DNA from: Chthoniobacterales bacterium | GTDB taxonomy: Bacteria > Verrucomicrobiota > Verrucomicrobiia > Chthoniobacterales > UBA10450 | Length of the DNA: 33,048 nt | NCBI GenBank assembly: GCA_013695925.1 | Contig: JACCZO010000303.1 | Coordinates: 1 to 33,048 of the forward strand | Reading direction: 5' to 3' | Part shown: positions 22,955-31,399 of the stretch, in pieces | Position numbering within the stretch: the stretch's first letter is position 1 | Layout: each line of letters opens with the position of its first letter | Notes under the pieces: generated by a model | Database searches by the model: none | What the model was told of the DNA's origin: nothing | Seen by the model: only the letters and a program-made list of their open reading frames with translations | Translations under genes and position numbers: made by a program

Positions 22955-23638
22955 TCAGGAATGCCGTGAGTGGCGCCGCGCCGGAATCATCCGAGCCAGG
23001 TGCCCGAAGCGCGTCGAAATGATTTCCCAGATTTCCTGTTCGATCTCCTCGATCGGGCGGGTTGCATCGATCACGCGAATCCGATACGGCTCGCGCGCCG
23101 CCAACTCGCGGTAGGCGAGGCAGACCGCTTCGTAGAACTTAAGCGGTTCCTGTTCCATGCGATCGATCCCGGCGGCGGGACGAACCCGGCGCATCATGCG
23201 GGCGCGGGCAGTCTCGACATCGATGTCGAGCAGGAAGGTGAGATCGGGCCAGCATTTGCCGACCGCGAAGGTATTGAGGTGGCCCACCATTTCCTGGTCG
23301 AGACGGCGCGCGACCCCCTGGTAAACCGTGGTCGAATCGGCGAAGCGATCGGAGATGACTACCGTCCCGCGATCGAGCGCGGGCTGGATTACTTCCCTAA
23401 CGAGCTGGCTGCGGCTCGCCTCGAAAAGGAGCAGCTCGGTTTCGGGCGTCATCGCCACACTCTCCGGAGCAAATTGCAAAAGGTGCCGAATCTTTTCGCC
23501 AATCGCGGTCCCGCCCGGCTCACGAGTCACGAGGAGCGGGACACCGGCATTCGTTAGGCGAGAGGCGAGCAGACTGACCTGAGTGGATTTGCCGCAGCCC
23601 TCCGAACCCTCAAAAGTGATGAATGGCAGGCGCGGCAT
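22955..23638 (-). CDS. tmk: thymidylate kinase
   Basis: A 227-residue dTMP kinase, making dTDP for DNA synthesis. The P-loop is FEGSEGCGKSTQ (residues 9-20), the DR(F)xDS motif is SDRFADSTTVYQG, and the lid region RMMRRVRPAAGIDRMEQ is present. The last roughly 15 residues are basic and beyond the usual end of the family. It is followed after 3 nt by holB, so precursor supply and clamp-loader genes are in one transcript. The start MPRLPFITFEG fits the family. Confidence 0.95.
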   Translation of the reverse strand: MPRLPFITFEGSEGCGKSTQVSLLASRLTNAGVPLLVTREPGGTAIGEKIRHLLQFAPESVAMTPETELLLFEASRSQLVREVIQPALDRGTVVISDRFADSTTVYQGVARRLDQEMVGHLNTFAVGKCWPDLTFLLDIDVETARARMMRRVRPAAGIDRMEQEPLKFYEAVCLAYRELAAREPYRIRVIDATRPIEEIEQEIWEIISTRFGHLARMIPARRHSRHS

Positions 23639-23713
23639 GCGGTCGATTTTGAATCAGATCGCGGCGCTTGTCGAATCTTCTCGCGCGGCGGTCAAAGAGC
23701 GGCGCGGTCGTTC

Positions 23714-24790
23714 CTAATGGGCGGAGCGTTGCAGCAGCTCGACCAACTGATCTTTCCACAATTCAGCGATGGTATGGCTACCGTGTCCGCGCGTCTTCTC
23801 GCTCCGCGGGATGACGAGAGGGCGGCCTTTCGGCACGCGCCTGGTCTCACGCTCGAGAATGCCGAGCTCGGGCGGGTTGATCAGGTCATCGGCGAAATTG
23901 ATCGCGAGCAGGGGAGCACGGATTTTTTCCAGTGCCGGGCCCGGATCGTAATCGTGCGAGGCCTCGACTGCGTAGAGCACGTCGTTGGCGTCGCCCGTCT
24001 TCATGTAGTCGTTGACAAACTTGTCCAGCACCTCGTCCGATTTCGTTAGGCTGGGCGCCTCCTGTTGCCGAACGATCGGATTACTGCTCATAAGCCAGAG
24101 CATCTCGGCCGCGGTGCGCAGGCTGGGCGGCTGGTTCTTGTAGTCGCCCTTCTCCCATGCCGGATCGTTGCGGATGGCGTCGGTGATGATTCGGCGCCAG
24201 GCGCGGTTCCGCCCGGAGATCTGCGTCGGCAGACTCGCCAGGGGCAGGAGCGCGTCCATGAATTCGGGATGGATCTCGCCCCAGAGCCAGGTGTGCATGC
24301 CGCCCATCGAGGTGCCCATGATGAGCCGCGCGTGATTCACGCCCAGCCCGTCGGTCAGGAGCCGGTACTCGGCCTCGACCATGTCGCGATAACCGTAGCG
24401 CGGGAATTTCGCGTGCAGCCCGTCGCTCGGCTTACTCGATTTACCGTGGCCGACGTCGTCCGGCAGGATGATGAAATATTTCGACGCATCGAGCGGCTGG
24501 CCGGGACCGAAAAGCTCGCCGGCAAACTCCGGCCGGATGAACTGCGCGCCGCTCCCAGTCGTGCCATGCATGATGAGGACGGCATTCTGGGTCACGCCCT
24601 GCGCATCTTTCACGGCCTGTCCAAGCGTGCGGTAATGGATGCGCATTTCGGGCAATGTCTCGCCCGAGGTAAAATGGAAATCGCGCAGGACAAAATCGCC
24701 TTCTTTGGGCGCGGGATACTCGGCTGCCCGAAGTGCCATCGGCAGGACGAGCGCAACGAAGAAGAGGATCACGCCACGGCGAAGATTCAT
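23714..24790 (-). CDS. exported MetX-like alpha/beta hydrolase
   Basis: A 358-residue alpha/beta-hydrolase of the homoserine O-acetyltransferase-like group. It has the oxyanion region MHGTTGSG, the nucleophile GTSMGG (Ser161), an acid in NFADDLINP (about 301) and a His in RGHGSH (about 336-339). Unlike cytosolic MetX it has an N-terminal signal (MNLRRGVILFFVALVLPMALRA), so it is probably periplasmic and unlikely to acetylate homoserine with acetyl-CoA; ester hydrolysis is more plausible. The ATG at 24790 is preferred over the track start, which adds six residues. The gene is convergent with none and divergent from the EVE gene by 55 nt. Confidence 0.85.
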   Translation of the reverse strand: MNLRRGVILFFVALVLPMALRAAEYPAPKEGDFVLRDFHFTSGETLPEMRIHYRTLGQAVKDAQGVTQNAVLIMHGTTGSGAQFIRPEFAGELFGPGQPLDASKYFIILPDDVGHGKSSKPSDGLHAKFPRYGYRDMVEAEYRLLTDGLGVNHARLIMGTSMGGMHTWLWGEIHPEFMDALLPLASLPTQISGRNRAWRRIITDAIRNDPAWEKGDYKNQPPSLRTAAEMLWLMSSNPIVRQQEAPSLTKSDEVLDKFVNDYMKTGDANDVLYAVEASHDYDPGPALEKIRAPLLAINFADDLINPPELGILERETRRVPKGRPLVIPRSEKTRGHGSHTIAELWKDQLVELLQRSAH

Positions 24791-24845
24791 CGCCGAAACA
24801 TATCGCAACTTTTGCCGGCGTCGCCTCTGTGTTATCGAACGAACG

Positions 24846-25247
24846 ATGAAAAATCACTGGCTGGTGAAACAAGAGCCGGAAGCCTACTCCTGGGATGATT
24901 TCGTGCGCGACGGCCTAACGACATGGAGCGGGGTGCGCAATTTCCAGGCGCGGAACAACCTCCGCGCGATGCGCAAAGGCGACGCGGTGTTGTTTTATCA
25001 CAGCGTAAGCGAGAAGGCGGTCGTCGGAATCGCCCGGGTCACGCGCGAGGCCTTTGCCGACCCGACCGCGAAAGAAGGCGATTGGAGCGCGGTCGAGCTG
25101 AAACCGGTCAAACCTTTGAAGCGGCCGGTTACCCTCGAGCAGATCAAAGCGGAGCCGAAATTGCGTGAGATCGCGCTCCTGCGGAATTCGCGGCTGTCCG
25201 TCCAGCCGCTGGGCAAAGCGGAGTTCGAGTTGATCTGCCGTTTGTAA
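24846..25247 (+). CDS. EVE domain protein
   Basis: A 133-residue stand-alone EVE protein. The start HWLVKQEPEAYSWDDF and then TTWSGVRNFQARNNLRAMRKGDAVLFYHS is the classic EVE pattern. The fold is related to PUA and YTH domains, which bind modified bases in RNA or DNA; stand-alone bacterial forms are often conserved housekeeping proteins of unknown ligand. The ORF track begins 69 codons upstream, over the divergent hydrolase gene; the ATG at 24846 matches the family start. No restriction enzyme is adjacent, which argues against a role in restriction here. Confidence 0.9.
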   Translation: MKNHWLVKQEPEAYSWDDFVRDGLTTWSGVRNFQARNNLRAMRKGDAVLFYHSVSEKAVVGIARVTREAFADPTAKEGDWSAVELKPVKPLKRPVTLEQIKAEPKLREIALLRNSRLSVQPLGKAEFELICRL

Positions 25248-25300
25248 TCGCGCGGCCGTTTCAAGCTTGTCCGCTCGTCGAGTCCAGCGAGGATAGCGGC

Positions 25301-26053
25301 GTGCAACGCGCTTTGGTGGTTTCCATTCACGATGTCGCGCCCTCCACGCGCGAGAAAACAGAGCGCATCCTCACGCACCTCGCGCGGCATGGGGTTGACA
25401 CCACTTCGCTCCTGGTCGTGCCCGATTACCATCGGCAGGGCCGCTCCATGGCTGATCCCGATTTCCGCGCCTGGTTGCGGGAACAAGAGGCGAGGGGACA
25501 CGAGATCGTGATCCACGGCTTCTTCCACCAGCGCGCCCGGCGCACGAAGGAAGAGGCGCGCGCCAAGGTCGTGACTCGCTTTTATACGGCGGACGAAGGC
25601 GAGTTCTTCGATCTCGGATATGACGAAGCGCGGTGCCTGATCACCGAGGCGCGCGAAGACCTCGAAAGTCATGGATTTCATCCGCACGGATTCATCGCGC
25701 CCGCCTGGCTCCTCGGGGCGGAAGCGGCGCGAGCGGCGATCGACGCTGGCATGAGCTACTCCACTACCCTGCGCACGGTGCGGGATTTCGCCCGCGACCG
25801 CACCGTCCACTCTCAATCGCTCGTTTACAGCGTGCGCAGCGCCTGGCGCCGAACCATGAGCCTGGCCTGGAATCGCTCCCTCTTTCGGCGGCTCGCCGGA
25901 AACCCGCTCCTCCGCCTTGGGATTCACCCGCCCGATCTCGCGCACTCGGCGATTTGGGAGCAAATCACGATGCTAGTTGATGAGGCCTTGCTCGATCGCC
26001 AGCCGATGACCTATCACGGTTGGCTCGCCTCCGAACCGGTCCTGACGACATGA
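25301..26053 (+). CDS. DUF2334 polysaccharide-deacetylase-like protein
   Basis: A 250-residue protein starting at GTG with ALVVSIHDVAPST, the DUF2334 signature in which Asp replaces the first part of a polysaccharide-deacetylase metal site. HEIVIHGFFHQR holds the paired histidines, and GFIAPAWLLG is the matching later motif. The domain probably hydrolyses an N-acetyl group of a sugar, but its substrate is not established. No signal peptide is seen. Its stop overlaps the next start as ATGA, so it is translated together with the PHP-glycosyltransferase fusion, which suggests one glycan or glycolipid pathway. Confidence 0.88.
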   Translation: MQRALVVSIHDVAPSTREKTERILTHLARHGVDTTSLLVVPDYHRQGRSMADPDFRAWLREQEARGHEIVIHGFFHQRARRTKEEARAKVVTRFYTADEGEFFDLGYDEARCLITEAREDLESHGFHPHGFIAPAWLLGAEAARAAIDAGMSYSTTLRTVRDFARDRTVHSQSLVYSVRSAWRRTMSLAWNRSLFRRLAGNPLLRLGIHPPDLAHSAIWEQITMLVDEALLDRQPMTYHGWLASEPVLTT

Positions 26054-28455
26054 GCCGTTGCGATCTGCATCTGCATTCGAAATACAGCGATCGATCTGAG
26101 GATTGGATCTTTCGCCGGTTCGATTTCCCCGATAGCTACACCGATCCGCAGGAGCTTTATGCGCAGGCCAAGAAAGCCGGGATGGATTTTGTCACCATCA
26201 CCGACCACGACACGATCGAGGGCTGTCTCGCGATAGCGGCGCAGCGCGATACTTTTATTAGCGAACAGATTACGACTTATTTTCCGCAGGATCCATGCAA
26301 AATAAATCTGCTCGCCTGGGGGCTCACGGAGGCTCAACACGCCGAAATTGTCCGGGTGCGGGAGAACATTTTCGACCTCCAGCCCTACCTTCAAAAAGAG
26401 TCGATCGCCCACGCCGTCGCGCACCCGCTCTACAGCATCAACGGGAAACTTTCCACCTCACATCTCGAGCGGCTCATCCTGCTGTTTCGGCACTTTGAGG
26501 GCATCAACGGCCTGCGCGATGCGCTCCTGAGCCAGCTCACCCGCCATATTCTAGGGCAGCTCACCCCCGCGAAAGTGGAGGAATTCGCCAACCGCCACAA
26601 TCTCGCACCCACCCATCCGGAGCCGTGGAAAAAAGTCCTCGTCGGCGGCTCCGACGACCACGGCGGTATCTTCGTCGGCACCGTTTTCACAGAAACGCCG
26701 CCCGCCAAAACTCCGGCAAAGTTTCTCGAGTACCTCCGCGCGGGCAACTGCACCGCGCACGGGGAAGGCGGCACCCCGCTCGCCCTTTCACACGGCTTTT
26801 ACAATACCCTCGCCAGTTTCATTCAGGACCGCTTCACCGCCAAGCTCGGCCCGAGCGCCGGGCTCGTGGAGAAAATGTTCTCGCGCTTCATGGAAGGGCG
26901 CGACCCAACCGAGTTCACGCTCAAGGAAAAAGCCGGATTCGTTACTCAGGGCCTTCTTTCCGGGAAAATCTTCGACTTGGCGAAACCGGCTAACATCTCC
27001 CTCTGGCGAGAGCTCTCCGGCTATTTCGCGCAACCGGAAGTAAAAGCCCAACTCGCGCGCGAGATCGCCGATGTCACCGAGCCCGAGCGCCGCACCTTCA
27101 TCATGGCGAATGCCGCCTGCGAGCAGCTCGCCTTTCGGTTCTTCGAGAAATTCGTCCAGCAAATCCGCGCCGGGAATGTGATCGAAAGCATTCAGGCGCT
27201 TTCCAGCGTCGCGCCGATATTGGTCGTCCTCGCGCCCTACATCTACGCCTTCCACAGTCAGGCACCCTCCCGCCGCTGGCTGCGCGAGATTTGCCGTGAC
27301 TTTACCGGCGCCATCCCGCCCGTCTTGCAGAATAACAAGCGCGCCTGGTTCACCGACACGCTGGAAGACGTCAACGGCGTCTCCACTACCATACGCAAAA
27401 TGGCCGCGGAGGCGCGCCACGCCGGGAAAGACCTGGTCGTCATCACCTCGCGCGGCGAGCTCACGCTCGATGGTCTCCCGATCAAGAACTTCAAGCCGAT
27501 CGGCGAGTTCGAGCTGCCCGAATATGAGTTACAAAAGCTCAGCTTCCCGCCTATCCTCCAAATGCTCGACTACATCCAGCGCGAAAACTTTTCCGAGATC
27601 ATTATCAGCACCCCCGGCCCGATCGGTCTCACCGCCCTCCTCGCCGGCAAGATGCTCAACCTCGAGACGAGCGGCATCTACCACACCGATTTCCCGCAAT
27701 ACATCCGTATCCTCACCGAGGATAGCTTCCTCGAGAGTCTGACCTGGAAATTCATGCACTGGTTCTACGGTCAGCTCGACACCATCTTTGTAAACTCCGA
27801 GCAGTACCGCCAGAGCTGGATCGATCGCGGGATCGACCCCGTGAAACTCAAGATCCTGCCACGCGGATTGGATACCAAGCTCTTCACCCCCTCCCGGAGC
27901 GAGCCCGATTTTTGGAAACAATTCGGCAGCGACAGTGCCGGGGTACGTCTTTTGTTCGTTGGGCGCGTCTCGAAGGAGAAAGACCTCGACATCCTCGTTC
28001 AGGCTTTTCGCAAGCTACGGGCGGAGAAGTTGCCGGTACAGTTATCGATCGTCGGCCACGGACCTTACTCCGACACCCTCGCCCGGATCATGCCCGAAGC
28101 CTGCTACACCGGCTACCTCAACGGCACCGAGCTGGCCAGAGCCTATGCCTCCTCCGATATCTTCGTTTTCCCCAGCACCACCGACACCTTTGGCAATGTC
28201 ATTATCGAAGCTCAGGCCGCTGGGTTACCCGTCATCGTCTCTGACATGGGTGGCCCGCGTGAGCTCGTAACCGATGGCGTGAATGGACTTATCACCCGGG
28301 CTCTCGATGTGCTGGCTTTTACCGCCGCGATTCGTCGCCTCGTTGAGGACGAACCACTCCGCAAGGAAATGAGCACCGCCGCCCGCTGCAGCGTGGAAGA
28401 CCGGAGCTGGCCTAGCGCTTTTCGGAAGTTCTGGGCTGCCACCGAGCTCGCCTAG
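26050..28455 (+). CDS. PHP phosphoesterase-glycosyltransferase (GT4) fusion
   Basis: An 801-residue two-part protein. Residues 1-250 form a PHP domain: CDLHLHSKYSD (His7, His9), TITDHDTIEG (Asp52-Asp54), AHAVAHP and GGSDDHGG, the expected metal-site motifs. Residues about 450-801 form a GT-B glycosyltransferase of family 4: GIYHTDFPQY acceptor side, LLFVGRVSKEKDLDIL, and donor-site FPSTTDTFGNVIIEAQAAGLPVI. A helical linker of roughly 200 residues joins them. Similar GT4 enzymes make glycolipids. The PHP part could remove a phosphate before or after transfer; this is inferred. It is coupled by ATGA to the DUF2334 gene. The track start at 26020 is replaced by the ATG in that overlap. Confidence 0.88.
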   Translation: MSRCDLHLHSKYSDRSEDWIFRRFDFPDSYTDPQELYAQAKKAGMDFVTITDHDTIEGCLAIAAQRDTFISEQITTYFPQDPCKINLLAWGLTEAQHAEIVRVRENIFDLQPYLQKESIAHAVAHPLYSINGKLSTSHLERLILLFRHFEGINGLRDALLSQLTRHILGQLTPAKVEEFANRHNLAPTHPEPWKKVLVGGSDDHGGIFVGTVFTETPPAKTPAKFLEYLRAGNCTAHGEGGTPLALSHGFYNTLASFIQDRFTAKLGPSAGLVEKMFSRFMEGRDPTEFTLKEKAGFVTQGLLSGKIFDLAKPANISLWRELSGYFAQPEVKAQLAREIADVTEPERRTFIMANAACEQLAFRFFEKFVQQIRAGNVIESIQALSSVAPILVVLAPYIYAFHSQAPSRRWLREICRDFTGAIPPVLQNNKRAWFTDTLEDVNGVSTTIRKMAAEARHAGKDLVVITSRGELTLDGLPIKNFKPIGEFELPEYELQKLSFPPILQMLDYIQRENFSEIIISTPGPIGLTALLAGKMLNLETSGIYHTDFPQYIRILTEDSFLESLTWKFMHWFYGQLDTIFVNSEQYRQSWIDRGIDPVKLKILPRGLDTKLFTPSRSEPDFWKQFGSDSAGVRLLFVGRVSKEKDLDILVQAFRKLRAEKLPVQLSIVGHGPYSDTLARIMPEACYTGYLNGTELARAYASSDIFVFPSTTDTFGNVIIEAQAAGLPVIVSDMGGPRELVTDGVNGLITRALDVLAFTAAIRRLVEDEPLRKEMSTAARCSVEDRSWPSAFRKFWAATELA

Positions 28456-28572
28456 CACTTGCCAAACTGTCCCTCGAGCTCGTTTCCGAGTTGCCTTCTC
28501 GTCCCGCCCCGGGTAAGAAAAGACAGGCAGGTGAGCATCAGGCCGCTGCCACAACTGAACAATCCAACAACA

Positions 28573-28755
28573 ATGAAAAGAGCCTTTTATCTTTGCGCGG
28601 TGATCGGTGCGGCAGTTATCCTGGCCAATTGCACAAATCGACCCACAACCACGACGACGACAACCTCCACCCAGCACGGCCTCGTTGGTCCTGGCTCCGT
28701 AGCGCCGGTTAGCGGTGGTCCGGCACGCCTTCCGAAGCAGAAGTATCAGCCCTAG
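28573..28755 (+). CDS. small lipoprotein
   Basis: A 60-residue protein: signal MKRAFYLCAVIGAAVILA, then NC, a lipobox-like site with unusual Asn before the Cys. A run of seven threonines and a Pro/Gly-rich tail (GPGSVAPVSGG) follow. It has no domain. Short lipoproteins like this are common in the phylum and could be structural in the outer membrane. The start ATG follows AACAACA, without a clear Shine-Dalgarno. The track ORF beginning at 28459 overextends upstream. Confidence 0.65.
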   Translation: MKRAFYLCAVIGAAVILANCTNRPTTTTTTTSTQHGLVGPGSVAPVSGGPARLPKQKYQP

Positions 28756-28789
28756 TTTGCAGCAGTCATCGCCGACGCGGCTGCGTGAC

Positions 28790-28940
28790 GACATGCGGTT
28801 CGTCGTGGAGCCGAAGCTTGCCGCGAACTCCCTGCCGGAACCGTTCCACGACGATCCCGCCGACCGGCTGATCGTAGCGACAGCACGCCGGCGCGGGCTG
28901 ACCCTCGTGACGAGCGACGGCAACATACGACGAAAGTGCG
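28790..28940 (+). pseudogene. remnant of a VapC-type PIN toxin gene
   Basis: The frame 28715-29005 contains SLPEPFHDDPADRLIVATAR followed by GLTLVTSDGNI, the unmistakable C-terminal part of a VapC-like PIN-domain ribonuclease. It includes the Asp of DPADR and the last acidic residue (TSD). The N-terminal half with the first catalytic Asp is missing, and no VapB antitoxin gene is found. A palindromic repeat follows at once. It is a relic of a toxin-antitoxin module. Confidence 0.75.
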
Positions 28941-28942
28941 AC

Positions 28943-28990
28943 GACGCAAGATGCGTCGTCCGGCGGGCAGGATGCCCACCCTACCCGGGC
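28943..28990. repeat. REP-like palindromic repeat after the VapC relic
   Basis: GACGACGCAAGATGCGTCGTC is a hairpin by itself, followed by GGCGGGCAGGATGCCCACCCTACCCG. The GCAAGATGC core resembles the arm GGCAAGATGCCC of the element at 12995-13158, so they share a repeat family. Confidence 0.65.
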
Positions 28991-29070
28991 GGCAATCGCG
29001 CCTAACGGGAATGGCAATGGCAGTTATGTTAGCAGCCGTCTAAGCTAACTCTAAACGAAGGATCAAACGG

Positions 29071-29110
29071 AGCCCGCGTCGCCGAGAGGTGGCGCGGGCT
29101 TTCTCTTTCT
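29071..29110 (+). terminator. rho-independent-like terminator
   Basis: AGCCCGCG and CGCGGGCT pair around a GCC-GAGA-GGT inner stem, followed by TTCTCTTTCT, an uneven T-rich tail. It ends plus-strand transcripts from the lipoprotein region and abuts the 3' end of the convergent DUF2752 gene, which it may also serve. An octamer lies about 65 nt upstream. Confidence 0.75.
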
Positions 29111-29597
29111 AGTGCACGACTAACGAGTAAAGCGGCCCGCGCGGGTTGAGCAGCCCGGTTTTGTGCTGGGAGACGGCGAGGTAAACCTGCAAGCACCAGA
29201 GGAGAAGCAAGCCGGCGGCGAAGGCGCCAAGGGACCGCGCGCTCAGGCGAGGGCAGGGGATCGCGGCAAGAAGGTTGCGGCGGAAGCAAAGCTCGAGGGC
29301 GCTGCAAAGATAAAAGGCGCAGGCGGCGGCGAGGAGGGGATAAGAGAGCCAGTTGTAGTAAAGGGCGCGGGCAAACTCGCCGTGCAGTAAGTGTTGGAGA
29401 GCGCGGGTGGTGCCGCAAAAGATGCAGGGCAATCCGGTCACGGCACCGCAGGAAGTGGCAAAGGGAAACCAGGACGGGGCTGCTCCTCCCGGCGGGACAA
29501 GGGCGAGCACGAGCAAGGCCGCGGGCAGGACGAGGAGGTAGAGCGCGCGCCAGCGGCGGGCGGACGGGAGGAGGGGAGTCGGAGAAGGAATGTTCAT
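29109..29597 (-). CDS. DUF2752 membrane protein
   Basis: A 162-residue membrane protein of the DUF2752 family. The hallmark is a Cys-rich loop, CGAVTGLPCIFCGTTRAL (residues 50-67), where the family consensus is CPxCGxTRA. About four hydrophobic segments are seen, starting LYLLVLPAALLVLALVPPGG. The function of DUF2752 is unknown. The long track ORF up to 30323 overlaps the upstream gene in another frame and is rejected; the ATG at 29597 overlaps the stop of that gene as ATGA, so the two are translated together. Confidence 0.85.
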   Translation of the reverse strand: MNIPSPTPLLPSARRWRALYLLVLPAALLVLALVPPGGAAPSWFPFATSCGAVTGLPCIFCGTTRALQHLLHGEFARALYYNWLSYPLLAAACAFYLCSALELCFRRNLLAAIPCPRLSARSLGAFAAGLLLLWCLQVYLAVSQHKTGLLNPRGPLYSLVVH

Positions 29598-30565
29598 AGG
29601 GCGGGCGGCGGCGGAGGCGGTTCCTGGACGGGCGGAATCGAAAGGCTCGGTGGGACGGACGGGTCGGCGGCCGGGAGCGTGGCCGGGCGAGCGACGGCCC
29701 AGACGTCGTAGGGATCGCCGAATTGGCGAATGAAACAGAGCGGGTAGGTGAAGAGGAACATGACTAACGGGAGAAGGATGACGGTGCCGATGTAGGGCAC
29801 GGCGGCGACGCAGCAGGTAACGCAGGCGGCAATGCAGCCGATCATGGTGCCGGCGATGTAGAGGAGAATGTAAAAGAGGCCGAAAAGGACGAAGACCCCT
29901 GGATGAGCGACAACGAGTTGCCAGACGGTGCGGAAGGCGTCCGTCGCCGGGCAGCGCTGGCGATACATCACCGGGACGATGAATTTCATAATGAGCCCGA
30001 CGACGATGGCGACGAGAAAGAAGGTGACTCCGAGAAGGATGATGATGGGCAGGGGGAGCAGGGGATTTTTCCAATGCCAGCCGAGGACGAAGATGAGGAC
30101 GAGCCCGCCGAAGATGATCATGCTCAGGATGGTGATGACGACCTGAAGGAGGAAGTAGCGGTTGCCTTCGGTGTGGTATTCGCGCCAAGGCTCGGCGATG
30201 GCGCCGCGGTTGCGTACGATGCAATCGGTGAACATGAAACGGCCGCGCGAATTGAGCCAGAGAAGGAGGACAACGATCGCCAGGACGAGCAGGCCGCCGC
30301 CGATGATGAGAGGGAGAACCCAAGGAGGCGCATCGTGGAGCGAGAAGTGGTCGCCGGCGGTCTGGGCTTTCCAGTTCCAGTCGCCGGGGTTATAGCTGCG
30401 CCGGTAGTTGAAGACGCTGCCGCTAAACATGGTCGCGAGCCAGGCCGCGAAGCCGATCACGAACCACTTTCCGAGGTCGAAGGGCTGGAAGAGGATTTTT
30501 TTGGTGGTTTCAAATGCTTCGCCGAAAGGCGCGAAGATTTCGATGCGCGGTTCGCTGGGCTCCAT
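29594..30565 (-). CDS. multi-pass membrane protein (DUF4013/DUF7544-like)
   Basis: A 323-residue integral membrane protein with about six hydrophobic segments, for example PLIIGGGLLVLAIVVLLLWL, FLLQVVITILSMIIFGGLVL and IMKFIVPVMYRQRCPATDAF. It resembles uncharacterised proteins with a PFDLGKWFVIGFAAWL start, which in other phyla are grouped in DUF4013/DUF7544-type families. The C-terminal 40 residues are Pro-rich (PPVQEPPPPPPAL). No enzyme motif is seen. It is coupled to the DUF2752 gene by ATGA and separated from upp by a hexameric repeat hairpin. Confidence 0.7.
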   Translation of the reverse strand: MEPSEPRIEIFAPFGEAFETTKKILFQPFDLGKWFVIGFAAWLATMFSGSVFNYRRSYNPGDWNWKAQTAGDHFSLHDAPPWVLPLIIGGGLLVLAIVVLLLWLNSRGRFMFTDCIVRNRGAIAEPWREYHTEGNRYFLLQVVITILSMIIFGGLVLIFVLGWHWKNPLLPLPIIILLGVTFFLVAIVVGLIMKFIVPVMYRQRCPATDAFRTVWQLVVAHPGVFVLFGLFYILLYIAGTMIGCIAACVTCCVAAVPYIGTVILLPLVMFLFTYPLCFIRQFGDPYDVWAVARPATLPAADPSVPPSLSIPPVQEPPPPPPAL

Positions 30566-30617
30566 GGAAAATCTTGATCAGGTTTGTGGGGGCGAGGCAA
30601 GTCCAAGATGAGACGCG

Positions 30618-30683
30618 CTCCTAATCGTGCTCGTGCTCGTAGTCGAAGCGGGTTCGAGCATGAGCACGATCACGATTACGATG
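30618..30683. repeat. inverted GAGCAC hexamer repeats
   Basis: Hexamers of the form ATCGTG/CTCGTG on the left and GAGCAC/GATCAC/GATTAC on the right face each other around a short GCGGG loop and can fold into an imperfect hairpin of about 25 pairs. The segment lies just downstream of upp, on the minus strand, and may end its transcript. Related hexamers occur at 31400-31447 and near 3402. Confidence 0.7.
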
Positions 30684-30689
30684 ATGCGG

Positions 30690-31340
30690 CTAGCCCGTCC
30701 CGAAATAGCGGTCGCCGGCGTCGCCCAAGCCGGGGACGATGTAGCCGACATCGTTCAATTCCGGATCAAGCGCGGCAGCGATGATGGGGACATCGGGATG
30801 CGCGCCCTGCAGGGTCTCAATCCCCGGCGGGCAGGCGAGGACGCAAACGAATTGCAGGCGGGTCGCGCCGCCCGCTTTCACGATCGAGACGGCCTCGACC
30901 GCACTGTGACCGGTTGCCAGCATCGGATCGAGGACGAGCACTTCTGACTCGGCGAGTTTTTCCGGGAGGCGGCAATAGTATTTTACCGGCCGGAGAGTTT
31001 TGGGATCGCGATAGAGCCCGACATGACCTGTGCTGGCCTCCGGGATTAACTGCATCATGCCCTCTTGCAGGCCGAGCCCGGCGCGCAAGATCGGGACGAG
31101 CGCGATGGGCCGCGGCAGGATCTGGCCGGTGAAGGAGCGGAGCGGGCTTTCCATCGCCACGCTATTTATTTCCCAGCGGCGGGCGGCCTCGACCAAGAGG
31201 AGGAGGGCGAGTTTCTGCATGGCGCGGCGGAATTCGTTAGGCGCGGTGCTCTGCGCGCGCAGGATGGAAAGCTGAGCCGCGCCGAGGGGATGATCGAGGA
31301 CGTGCAGCTCGGAAGCGTTGGCCGTGGTGGTGGCGCTCAT
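30690..31340 (-). CDS. upp: uracil phosphoribosyltransferase
   Basis: A 216-residue Upp, which salvages uracil by joining it to PRPP to give UMP in the cytosol. The PRPP loop is VLVLDPMLATGHSAVEAV and the uracil-binding C-terminal region is GYIVPGLGDAGDRYFGT. ILRAGLGLQEGM and LYRDPKTLRPVKYY are also family landmarks. The track ORF starts 63 codons earlier, in repeat DNA; MSATTTANASELHV at 31340 gives a length close to the usual 208. A start at 31376 (MTKPATT) is possible. It is divergent from psd, with a hexamer repeat in the gap. Confidence 0.92.
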   Translation of the reverse strand: MSATTTANASELHVLDHPLGAAQLSILRAQSTAPNEFRRAMQKLALLLLVEAARRWEINSVAMESPLRSFTGQILPRPIALVPILRAGLGLQEGMMQLIPEASTGHVGLYRDPKTLRPVKYYCRLPEKLAESEVLVLDPMLATGHSAVEAVSIVKAGGATRLQFVCVLACPPGIETLQGAHPDVPIIAAALDPELNDVGYIVPGLGDAGDRYFGTG

Positions 31341-31399
31341 CTTTCGGGATGATGGCGTGGTGGCGGGCTTTGTCATTATGAAAATCGCGGGCGGGCGTC

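Noticed and set aside
24846-25247. EVE protein as part of a defence system
   Set aside because: No restriction, McrB-like or nuclease gene is adjacent; the neighbours are housekeeping or envelope genes.
29109-30323. 404-codon minus-strand ORF
   Set aside because: Its first part is an out-of-frame reading of the membrane protein gene; only the DUF2752 part from 29597 is real.
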